Assembly: GCA_964246975.1 (NCBI GenBank)
Contig: CAXTSL010000121.1
Location: 1-6,177, forward strand
Source of the DNA: Glacieibacterium sp964246975
GTDB taxonomy: Bacteria; Pseudomonadota; Alphaproteobacteria; Sphingomonadales; Sphingomonadaceae
Direction of reading: 5' to 3'
DNA length: 6,177 nucleotides
Below, piece by piece: positions 1 to 5,317 of the stretch. Below the pieces are notes generated by a model. The model was not told the DNA's origin, searched no databases, and saw only the letters and a list, made by a program, of their open reading frames with translations. Numbering within the stretch: position 1 is the first letter of the stretch; each line of letters starts with the position of its first letter. The position numbers and the translations under genes were made by a program.

Positions 1-1
1 G

Positions 2-283
2 TTCACCGCCAAGCAGCGCGAGATGGTCGGCCACCTCGACGTAGGATCGGTCGAACTTGCCGAGGCGCAGCTCCAGATCGAGCATTACTGGGCCGGAGCC
101 TTGCGCCGCGCGGTCGTCGACGGCGACATCGAGACGGGCAGCCTGATGGCCGGCCAGTCGGTCGGCATGGTGACCAGCGTGCAACCTGTCGGCGAGATCA
201 TCGCCGAACTGGTCGCCGAGGCCGAGAGCGCGCTGGCGCGGCGCTCGCAGCCGCTCCACGCGTCAACCCCGGCCCCCGCCTGA
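2..283 (+). CDS. Nitronate monooxygenase-like flavoprotein, C-terminal part (5' end outside window)
   Basis: The reading frame is open from the left edge and gives the last 93 residues. Near the C-terminus is the stretch ETGSLMAGQSVGMV, followed by a helix rich in Glu and Ala (EIIAELVAEAESAL). This pattern is typical of the tail of the nitronate monooxygenase / 2-nitropropane dioxygenase family, FMN enzymes with a TIM-barrel fold that oxidise alkyl nitronates. The related FabK-type enoyl-ACP reductases share the fold and cannot be excluded, because the FMN-binding and catalytic residues lie outside the window. The stop codon TGA (281-283) shares its last base with the ATG of ptsP, so the two are probably co-transcribed and translationally coupled. 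No functional link between them is evident. Confidence 0.72.
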   Translation, partial: FTAKQREMVGHLDVGSVELAEAQLQIEHYWAGALRRAVVDGDIETGSLMAGQSVGMVTSVQPVGEIIAELVAEAESALARRSQPLHASTPAPA

Positions 284-2550
284 TGGCCACCGTCAGCGCC
301 GCGCGCGAGATCCTGCGCCGCCTCCACGACGTCATGGCGTCGAAGACGGGGGCACAGGCCAAGCTCAATGCCGTCGTCGGCATCGTCGCCGCCGCGCTGA
401 CCAGTGAAGTCTGCTCGATCTACCTGCTTCGCGACGGCGCGTTCGAGCTTTACGCAACGCAGGGCCTCGCGCAGTCAGCCGTCCACGTCACGCGCCTCGC
501 GCTTGGGCAGGGGCTGGTCGGCACCATCGCCGCGACGGGCGAGGTGCTCAACCTCGCCGAGGCGCGCGCCCACCCCGATTTCGCCTATCGCCCCGAGACG
601 GGCGAGGAGGATTACCACAGCTTCGCCGGCGTCCCGATCATCCGCCGCGAGGCGGTCATCGGCGTGCTCGGCGTCCAGCACGCCGACCCGCGCGAGTACG
701 CCGAGGTCGAGATCGAGGCGTTGCAGACCGTCGCGATGGTGCTCGCCGAATTGCTCGCGGGCGCGGGCCTCGTCGACGACGCGGCGGCGGCGAAGGCGCG
801 CGCGCAGGTAGGCGGCGCGCTGCGCCTGACCGGCCTCAAGCTCGTCGAGGGCTTCGCGCGCGGCATCGCGACGCTCCACCAGCCGCGCGTCGTCATCGAG
901 CACACCGTCGCCGACGATGTCGAGGCCGAGCGCCGCCGCGTCTATGGCGCGTTCGAAAAGATGCGCGAGCAGATCGATCGCATGATGAACCAGGCCGAAT
1001 TCGACGGCGGCGGCGAACATGCGGAGATCCTCGAGACTTACAAGGCGTTCGCCTACGACGAGGGCTGGAGCCGCCGCATCAACGAGGCGATCGACACCGG
1101 CCTGACCGCCGAAGCGGCGATCGAGCGCGTCCAGCAGCGCACCCGCGCCAAGATGCGCGCCATTCCCGACCCGTACCTCCGCGAGCGGCTGGCAGACCTC
1201 GACGACCTCGCCAACCGGCTGATCCGCATCGTTTCGGGGCAGCTCGGCACCGCCGCGCAGTCGGGGCTGCGGACCGATATCATCCTGCTGGCAAAGAACC
1301 TCGGGCCGGCCGAACTGCTCGAATACGACCGGCGCTTCCTCAAGGGTGTCGTGCTCGAGGAAGGCTCGCTGACCGCGCACGTCACCATCGTCGCGCGCGC
1401 GATGGGGATACCGGTGCTGGGCCGCGTGCGCGACTATCGCACGGCGATCGCCGACGGCGACGAGCTGCTCCTCGACGGCAGCGAAGCGGCGCTGTTCGTC
1501 CGGCCGTCGCCGCACATGATCAAGTCGTTCACGACGATGAGCGCGATGCGCGCCAAGCGTCAGGCCGAGTACGCCAAGCTGCGCGACTTGCCCGCCGTGA
1601 CGAAGGACGGCACGCGCATCACGCTGCTGATGAACGCAGGGCTCGCAGGCGACGCCGAAGCGCTCAGGCTGACCAATGCCGACGGTATCGGGCTGTTCCG
1701 CACCGAGTTCCAGTTCCTCGTCGCCGCCACGCTGCCGCGCCGCGAGCGCCAGACCGCACTGTACCGCGCCGTTCTCGACGCGGCGGGCGACAAGCCGGTG
1801 GTGTTCCGCACCGTCGACATCGGCGGCGACAAGGCGGTGCCGTACATGCGCGAGGACGGCGACGCGGAAGAGAACCCCGCGCTCGGATGGCGCGCGCTGC
1901 GTCTCGCGCTCGACCGCTCGGGCCTGATGAAGGTGCAGGCGCGCGCGCTGCTCGACGCGGCGGCGGGACGCGCGCTCAACGTCATGTTCCCGATGGTCAG
2001 CGAGCCGTGGGAATTCGACGAAGCCAAGGCGCTGATCGAGGCGCAGCGCGGCTGGCTGGCGCGGCGCGGCAAGCCGCTGCCGTCGGCGATCCGCTACGGC
2101 GCGATGCTCGAAGTCCCCGCGCTGGCCGACGCGCTCGACGTGCTGCTGCCGCGCGTCGACTTCCTGTCGATCGGCACCAACGACCTGACGCAGTTCCTGT
2201 TCGCCGCCGACCGCGCCAACCCGCGCCTCGCCGACCGCTACGACTGGCTCAGCCCCAGCGTCCTCAGGTTCCTGCGCCGCATCGTCCGCGCCTGTGCGGT
2301 GGCGGACGTGCCGGTGACGGTGTGCGGCGAGATGGGCGGCCGCCCGCTCGAAGCGCTGGCGCTCCTCGCGCTCGGCATCGACCGTCTGTCGATCACGCCC
2401 GCCGCCGTGCTGCCGGTCAAGGCGATGGTCCGCTCGGTCGCGCTCGCCCCCTTGCGCGCTGCGATGACCGAGTGGCTCGACGCGCCGGGCAGCGACGTGC
2501 GCGCGCTCCTCTGCGCGGCGGCGGACGCGGGCGGCGTGGTGCGCGGGTAG
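283..2550 (+). CDS. ptsP: PtsP: GAF-domain phosphoenolpyruvate-protein phosphotransferase (enzyme I of the nitrogen PTS)
   Basis: This 755-residue cytoplasmic protein takes phosphate from PEP and passes it to NPr (PtsO) and then EIIA-Ntr (PtsN), a regulatory relay rather than a sugar importer. Domains in order: GAF sensor (about 17-160), enzyme I N-terminal helical part (about 180-310), swivelling phosphohistidine domain (about 330-405), and PEP-binding TIM barrel (about 430-695). The key residues can be placed: phospho-acceptor His366 (LTAHVTI), PEP-binding Arg473 (GLFRTEF) and Arg509 (FRTVDIGGDK), metal ligands Glu610 (MLEVPA) and Asp634 (LSIGTNDLTQF), and acid/base Cys681 (VCGEMGG). They match E. 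coli enzyme I H189, R296, R332, E431, D455 and C502 with a near-constant offset of 177 to 179, so the enzyme looks fully active. The length is close to that of E. coli PtsP. The start has no Shine-Dalgarno site but overlaps the upstream stop as TGATG, implying translational coupling. Confidence 0.96.
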   Translation: MATVSAAREILRRLHDVMASKTGAQAKLNAVVGIVAAALTSEVCSIYLLRDGAFELYATQGLAQSAVHVTRLALGQGLVGTIAATGEVLNLAEARAHPDFAYRPETGEEDYHSFAGVPIIRREAVIGVLGVQHADPREYAEVEIEALQTVAMVLAELLAGAGLVDDAAAAKARAQVGGALRLTGLKLVEGFARGIATLHQPRVVIEHTVADDVEAERRRVYGAFEKMREQIDRMMNQAEFDGGGEHAEILETYKAFAYDEGWSRRINEAIDTGLTAEAAIERVQQRTRAKMRAIPDPYLRERLADLDDLANRLIRIVSGQLGTAAQSGLRTDIILLAKNLGPAELLEYDRRFLKGVVLEEGSLTAHVTIVARAMGIPVLGRVRDYRTAIADGDELLLDGSEAALFVRPSPHMIKSFTTMSAMRAKRQAEYAKLRDLPAVTKDGTRITLLMNAGLAGDAEALRLTNADGIGLFRTEFQFLVAATLPRRERQTALYRAVLDAAGDKPVVFRTVDIGGDKAVPYMREDGDAEENPALGWRALRLALDRSGLMKVQARALLDAAAGRALNVMFPMVSEPWEFDEAKALIEAQRGWLARRGKPLPSAIRYGAMLEVPALADALDVLLPRVDFLSIGTNDLTQFLFAADRANPRLADRYDWLSPSVLRFLRRIVRACAVADVPVTVCGEMGGRPLEALALLALGIDRLSITPAAVLPVKAMVRSVALAPLRAAMTEWLDAPGSDVRALLCAAADAGGVVRG

Positions 2551-2559
2551 CGCGGGACG

Positions 2560-3357
2560 CTAGGTGCCGAGCGCGGCGATCTGCGGCCACGCCGCCTCGA
2601 CCGTCGCCGCGCCGATGTCGATGAGTTCGTGCGCGCGGGTGAAGTTGCGCACGTCGATATGGCCGATGGCAGGCGCGAGTTCGAGGTCTGCGGGATCGAG
2701 CAGCAGCGACTTGCGGGCCAGCTCGGCGAGCAGCAGCGACAGCCCGGCGCGCCCGACGCGCAGCGGCGTCATGATACGTTTCGACGGCGGCAGGCCGATG
2801 GCGCTGCGGCGCAAGTAATCGCCCTGCAAATTGATGCCGAGTACCGGCGCCGACGACAGGGCGCGCACCGCGCGCACCGGCACCGGCGTCACCACCCCGC
2901 CATCGACGAGGATGCGACCGTCGCGGCGCACCGGCGGGAAAATGCCCGGAATGGCGATCGACGCCCGCACCGCGTCGACGACCGGCCCGCGCGTCATCGC
3001 GACCTCCGCGCCGGTGATCAGGTCGGCGGCGACGACGGCGCAGGGGATAAACAGGTCCTGCAGTTCGCCTTCGCCGAAATGGACGCGCAGGCGGTTGCGA
3101 ACGGTGCGCCCGCCGAGCACCGACCCCTTGCGCGGGTCGACATCGAGGAAGCGCACGACCTCGCGCATGTTGACCGCGCGCGCCAGTTCCTCGAGCACGC
3201 TCAGGCGATCGGCGGCGAGGCAGACCGCCGCGAGCGCGCCGATCGAGGTGCCCGATACCGCATCAATTGTTACCCCGCGCGTCCGCAGCGCGTGAAGCAC
3301 GCCGATGTGCGTCCAGCCGAGCCCCGCGCCGCCACCCAGCGCCAGCGCCAGCCTCAT
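2560..3357 (-). CDS. Patatin-like phospholipase (RssA/NTE-type serine hydrolase)
   Basis: The gene encodes a 265-residue single-domain patatin. Visible are the glycine-rich oxyanion loop GGGAGLGWTHIGVL (residues 8-21), the nucleophile elbow G36-T-S38-I-G40, and the Asp of the catalytic dyad in D152-G-G. Enzymes of this family cleave acyl esters of phospholipids or related lipids with a Ser-Asp dyad. No signal peptide or membrane helix is evident, so the protein is probably cytoplasmic or peripheral to the inner membrane. One oddity: where RssA-type proteins have G-x-x-R-G in the oxyanion loop, this one has Leu at position 13 instead of Arg. The ATG overlaps the stop of the upstream DUF2007 gene by four bases (ATGA), so translation is likely coupled. 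The 3' end lies 9 bp from the stop of convergent ptsP, leaving no room for a terminator between them. The natural substrate cannot be told from sequence. Confidence 0.9.
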   Translation of the reverse strand: MRLALALGGGAGLGWTHIGVLHALRTRGVTIDAVSGTSIGALAAVCLAADRLSVLEELARAVNMREVVRFLDVDPRKGSVLGGRTVRNRLRVHFGEGELQDLFIPCAVVAADLITGAEVAMTRGPVVDAVRASIAIPGIFPPVRRDGRILVDGGVVTPVPVRAVRALSSAPVLGINLQGDYLRRSAIGLPPSKRIMTPLRVGRAGLSLLLAELARKSLLLDPADLELAPAIGHIDVRNFTRAHELIDIGAATVEAAWPQIAALGT

Positions 3358-3557
3358 GCCAGGTCGTCGAGCAGCGCGCGCGCATCGGCTTCCTGGTCTG
3401 CCGCGACGAGCAGGCGGACCCCCGACACGCCCGAACCGATCAGCGACGCGATGCTGGTGTCGAAAACCACGGCGTCGATCCCCGCCGCGACGAGACGCCC
3501 GTGCGCCAGCTGCGCCGCGACGGGATCGTAAAGCGTGACGAGTTTGACCAGTGGCAT
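3354..3557 (-). CDS. DUF2007-type small protein
   Basis: This is a 67-residue protein beginning MPLVKLVTLYDPVAAQLAHG, with a central VFDTSIASLIGSGVSGVRLLV and an acidic helical tail (DQEADARALLDDLA). The YDP-x-x-A-x-L-A-x-G-x-L-x-x-AGI pattern followed by a short strand matches the DUF2007 family (sometimes labelled 'putative prokaryotic signal transducing protein'). This is a small alpha/beta fold with no proven biochemical role. The start is well supported: a GGAGGG Shine-Dalgarno site lies 4 bases before the ATG. The gene overlaps the patatin gene by four bases, so the two proteins are probably made together in a fixed ratio. It has no signal peptide or membrane segment. Family assignment is from recognised pattern only. 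Confidence 0.85.
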   Translation of the reverse strand: MPLVKLVTLYDPVAAQLAHGRLVAAGIDAVVFDTSIASLIGSGVSGVRLLVAADQEADARALLDDLA

Positions 3558-3561
3558 CGCA

Positions 3562-3567
3562 CCCTCC
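3562..3567 (-). promoter_or_regulatory. Shine-Dalgarno site of the DUF2007 gene
   Basis: GGAGGG on the minus strand lies 4 bases before the ATG at 3557. It is the only strong ribosome-binding site for the DUF2007-patatin pair and decides the start of the first gene. Confidence 0.85.
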
Positions 3568-3574
3568 AGAAATA

Positions 3575-3584
3575 GTTTCGAAAC
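3575..3584. promoter_or_regulatory. Perfect 10-bp palindrome GTTTCGAAAC, possible operator
   Basis: GTTTCGAAAC is perfectly self-complementary. It sits between the DUF2007 gene (minus strand) and the small membrane-protein gene (plus strand), 5 bp from the TTGACA hexamer at 3589-3594. A repressor bound here could act on either direction. No regulator is recognised from the sequence, and a single 10-bp palindrome may be chance. Confidence 0.3.
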
Positions 3585-3588
3585 GCCG

Positions 3589-3617
3589 TTGACAGGCTCA
3601 TTACTGATGCGTAAAGG
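3589..3617 (+). promoter_or_regulatory. Candidate sigma-70 type promoter of the 53-residue small protein
   Basis: A perfect TTGACA (3589-3594) is followed after 17 bp by TAAAGG (3612-3617), a weak -10 match (3 of 6). If used, transcription would start near 3624, almost at the ATG at 3626, so the mRNA would be leaderless or nearly so. The same AAAGG could instead serve as a weak Shine-Dalgarno site 8 bases before the ATG, in which case the true promoter lies further upstream. The two readings exclude each other. Confidence 0.3.
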
Positions 3618-3625
3618 CTAACGCC

Positions 3626-3787
3626 ATGTTAAGTGTTTCTTCACTTCTCTGGCGGGTCGTCTTGTGCGGCTTCCTCGCGTCGGTCTTCACCTATTTCAAG
3701 GTCGACGTGGCGTTCGCGGAGCAGATTGCGATGGCCACCGGCGCGACGATGTTCGGCGCGACGGTCGCGACCCTCTGGGACTTCTAG
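3626..3787 (+). CDS. Small membrane-type protein, 53 residues, unknown function
   Basis: The ATG at 3626 opens 53 codons ending in TAG (3785-3787). The protein starts MLSVSSLLWRVVLCGFLASV, followed by FTYFKVDVAFAEQIAMATGA, and ends in TMFGATVATLWDF. Residues about 6-24 form a hydrophobic segment long enough to span the membrane. A second, weaker hydrophobic stretch covers about 34-50. Coding is supported by codon use: from codon 7 onward all but two codons (TAT, ATT) end in G or C, as in the neighbouring genes. The first six codons are A/T-rich (TTA AGT GTT TCT TCA CTT), which favours initiation. AAAGG at 3613-3617 may be a weak ribosome-binding site. I do not recognise the family. It is transcribed away from the DUF2007-patatin pair. 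Confidence 0.6.
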   Translation: MLSVSSLLWRVVLCGFLASVFTYFKVDVAFAEQIAMATGATMFGATVATLWDF

Positions 3788-3844
3788 ACCGCGATGGTCG
3801 CTGTCGGCGCGCTGCCGCCTAAAGCAGCCGGCGCGGCGCGACAA

Positions 3845-3869
3845 GCCTCCCGACACTCGACCGGGAGGC
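3845..3869. other. Hairpin-forming inverted repeat downstream of the small protein gene
   Basis: GCCTCCCG and CGGGAGGC pair perfectly over 8 bp around a 9-base loop (3853-3861). It lies about 58 bp after the stop of the 53-residue gene. There is no T-run after it on either strand, so it is not a standard intrinsic terminator. It could stabilise the 3' end of that mRNA or be chance in GC-rich DNA. Confidence 0.3.
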
Positions 3870-3978
3870 GATTCGCCGCTGCACACGCGCCGCACCCGGC
3901 GATACCGTTCGCGTCAGCACACCCCCATCGATGATGCCGCCAATCGGCGAAGCCTGCGCTGCCACCGCCTCGGCAGCG

Positions 3979-4017
3979 AAAAAGGGGGCCGGGCGTCCCC
4001 ACGGTCGCCCGGCCCCC
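3979..4017 (-). terminator. Intrinsic terminator, minus strand, after the PEP-CTERM relic
   Basis: On the minus strand GGGGGCCGGGCG (4017-4006) and CGCCCGGCCCCC (3995-3984) form a perfect 12-bp stem with a 10-base loop, followed at once by TTTTT (3983-3979). This is a complete Rho-independent terminator. Its stem matches the hairpin behind the intact PEP-CTERM gene (4466-4497). Both hairpins start 11 bases after a stop codon. It can also catch read-through from the intact gene, whose own hairpin lacks a good T-run. Confidence 0.85.
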
Positions 4018-4028
4018 CGCACCGCCGG

Positions 4029-4070
4029 TCAGGCAGCGACGCGAACTGTGCGGCGGCGCGCGATCGGGCC
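4029..4070 (-). pseudogene. Relic of a second PEP-CTERM gene (last 13 codons and stop)
   Basis: Read on the minus strand, this stretch gives GPIARRRTVRVAA and a TGA stop. The intact PEP-CTERM gene ends GSAARRRTARVAA and TGA. Over these 42 bases the two copies agree at 33 positions, and each is followed after 11 bases by a near-identical GC-rich hairpin. Upstream of the shared part (above 4070) no PEP motif, hydrophobic segment or Shine-Dalgarno site with a start can be followed in this frame, so the rest of the gene is deleted or decayed. The arginine-rich tail with no anchor before it has no evident function. The alternative, that short arginine-rich tails and GC-rich hairpins look alike by chance, is weakened by the equal spacing. 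Confidence 0.6.
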
Positions 4071-4465
4071 GTTCGGGCAGTGTCGCGCAGACCCCTCGCA
4101 ACACGCACCCGGCGGGCTCTAACTCCAGTCCCCTTCCAACACGGACGCAACGCGTGCCTGCGCGCCAGCGACAAGCTCGTTCAAAGACTTTGCACAATTC
4201 TTAATAAAATGTAAACAACGAAGTTCTGTTAGCCATGATTTGGGTCGGTGGCGATACCGCTGGCGGGTCGCGGGCTGCGTTTGCCGGCTGGGCAGGGGTT
4301 GCGTAGACGGCGCGGCCGACGCCGGCCCGAGTGCGCGCCGGTCGCTGTGGCCGCACGACGAAGCCCAGAGCGACGACACGCTTGGTCCGGTGCCACCATC
4401 GAGGAGAACGGGGCATTTGCGACGTGCGCGCCGGGAATGGGTCGCCGCACGGAATGCACAATGAA
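4071..4465. other. Noncoding spacer between the PEP-CTERM relic and the intact PEP-CTERM gene
   Basis: I see no supported gene, tRNA or repeat array here. The open frames have unlike compositions, no ribosome-binding site and no recognisable motif. The one distinct patch is an A/T-rich island at about 4187-4215 (AATTCTTAATAAAATGTAAA), unusual in this GC-rich window. It could be an old promoter region of the lost PEP-CTERM copy, which would be transcribed leftward from about here. No convincing -35/-10 or -24/-12 pair is visible in it. Confidence 0.4.
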
Positions 4466-4497
4466 GGGGCCGGGCGACTACCTGGTCGCCCGGCCCC
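4466..4497 (-). terminator. GC-rich hairpin after the PEP-CTERM gene, probable terminator
   Basis: GGGGCCGGGCGAC (4466-4478) and GTCGCCCGGCCCC (4485-4497) form a perfect 13-bp stem with a 6-base loop. It begins 11 bases after the stop of the PEP-CTERM gene. On the minus strand it is followed by TTCATTGT, a poor T-run, so termination may be partial. The better-formed sister terminator at 3979-4017 lies further down the same strand. Confidence 0.7.
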
Positions 4498-4508
4498 CAC
4501 GACGTCGG

Positions 4509-5258
4509 TCAGGCCGCGACGCGCGCCGTGCGGCGGCGGGCCGCCGAGCCCACCATGACGAACCCGGCGAGCATCAGCGCCCAGCTCGCGGGTTCGGGAA
4601 CAGCGGTGAGCGATATCCCGTCGAGTACGGCCATCGGCGGCAGGCCGCCCGGCGTCCCGACCGACATGAACGACAGCACCTGGCTGGCGCTCGTCGCGGT
4701 GAAGGTGAAGCTCTCGTTCATCCAGCCGGTGAACGCTCCGCTCGGGTTGGCGACAACGGCGGTCGCGGCGGTCGAGCTGCCGAAACCGACCGCCAGCTGC
4801 TCGGTGGTGTCGCCGGTGCGGTTGATCAGCTGCGTCGCGCCCCACGAGAACTTGAGCAGGTAGCTCTGGCCGACCGTCAGTCCGTTGATGGTCTGCGAAA
4901 TCTGGCCGAAGTAGCTGCTGTCGCCGTCGAGCGCGACGAAGTTGCCGCCGTCGGGGCTGAGCGTCGTGAACGTCGAGTAGAAATAGGCGAGCGGGTCGCC
5001 GTACTGATTGACCGCATTGGTCGTCGTCTGGGTGCCACCGATGTAGTAGAATTGCAGGTTCTGGCCGCCGCCCGCTGCGCCGGTGCCAAGGCCGGTCCAG
5101 TCGGTGACGCCTTGGCCGCCGAAGCTGCCGCCGAACTGACTGTTCGACGTATAGCTCGAAAGCTCGAAGCTGCCATTCGAGACGAGATTGGCCGCGATCG
5201 CCGGAGCGCCCGCGATGGTCAGGGCGGCAAGGCCGAGACCCAGTAGCTTGAGTGACAT
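4509..5258 (-). CDS. Secreted PEP-CTERM protein (PEPxxWA type), exosortase substrate
   Basis: This is a 249-residue exported protein. Residues 1-23 are a signal peptide with a hydrophobic core and an A-x-A site (API AIA-type, cut near 22-24). The mature part starts NLVSNGSFE, a common opening of carbohydrate-binding-like beta-sandwich domains. The body is rich in Gly, Ser, Thr, Asn and aromatics (GGNFVALDGD, FGQISQTINGLTVGQSYLLKF), with no cysteine. The C-terminus has the tripartite sorting signal: V-P221-E-P-A-S-W-A, a membrane helix (about 225-240) and R241-R-R. In known systems exosortase (EpsH/XrtA family) cleaves at PEP and the protein goes to the cell surface or exopolysaccharide matrix. 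The ATG at 5258 is chosen because AGGAGGG lies 4 bases before it. A TTG five codons upstream would place that site inside the gene. The promoter is of the sigma-54 type (5318-5333). The ligand is unknown. Confidence 0.93.
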   Translation of the reverse strand: MSLKLLGLGLAALTIAGAPAIAANLVSNGSFELSSYTSNSQFGGSFGGQGVTDWTGLGTGAAGGGQNLQFYYIGGTQTTTNAVNQYGDPLAYFYSTFTTLSPDGGNFVALDGDSSYFGQISQTINGLTVGQSYLLKFSWGATQLINRTGDTTEQLAVGFGSSTAATAVVANPSGAFTGWMNESFTFTATSASQVLSFMSVGTPGGLPPMAVLDGISLTAVPEPASWALMLAGFVMVGSAARRRTARVAA

Positions 5259-5262
5259 TTTT

Positions 5263-5269
5263 CCCTCCT
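5263..5269 (-). promoter_or_regulatory. Strong Shine-Dalgarno site of the PEP-CTERM gene
   Basis: AGGAGGG on the minus strand is followed by AAAA and the ATG at 5258. It is close to the ideal anti-SD match and fixes the start codon, implying high translation once the gene is transcribed. Confidence 0.88.
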
Positions 5270-5280
5270 GCAAAACGATT

Positions 5281-5310
5281 CTGCGAGCCGGGACTGCCCC
5301 GGCTCCGCAG
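5281..5310 (-). promoter_or_regulatory. Long hairpin in the 5' leader of the PEP-CTERM mRNA
   Basis: CTGCG-AGCCGGG (5281-5292) pairs with CCCGGCT-c-CGCAG (5298-5310): 12 base pairs with one bulged base (5305) and a 5-base loop. From the sigma-54 element the transcript is predicted to start near 5307, so this hairpin would form the very 5' end of the mRNA. It ends 11 bases before the Shine-Dalgarno site. It could protect the mRNA from 5'-end decay or regulate translation. It is not a clear terminator, since AATCGTTTT follows rather than a clean T-run. Confidence 0.65.
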
Positions 5311-5317
5311 ATCGAGA

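Noticed and set aside
475..1515. Long open frame of 346 codons on the minus strand opposite ptsP
   Set aside because: It is fully antisense to ptsP, whose catalytic residues are all intact. The frame is open because of G/C-rich third positions, has low-complexity Arg/Ala/Asp composition and no recognisable domain.
2629..3531. Open frame of 300 codons on the plus strand opposite the patatin and DUF2007 genes
   Set aside because: It crosses two well-supported genes on the other strand and has a shadow-type Arg/Gln/His-rich composition.
4146..4159. Sigma-54-like AGGCACGCGTTGCG on the minus strand upstream of the PEP-CTERM relic
   Set aside because: Only 8 bases separate GG from GC instead of 10. 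Sigma-54 is strict about this spacing, so it cannot be called a promoter; at most it is a decayed one.
3788..4508. tRNA, CRISPR array or insertion-sequence remnants in the long spacer
   Set aside because: I found no cloverleaf or T-loop sequence, no regularly spaced repeats, and no transposase-like motif or terminal inverted repeats.
4248..5246. Open frame of 332 codons on the plus strand opposite the PEP-CTERM gene
   Set aside because: Antisense shadow with Arg/Ala/Gly-rich composition, no ribosome-binding site and no motif.
5256..5273. TTG start five codons upstream of the chosen PEP-CTERM start
   Set aside because: It would put the strong AGGAGGG site inside the coding region and leave the TTG without a site of its own. 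The ATG at 5258 is correctly spaced and opens a normal signal peptide.
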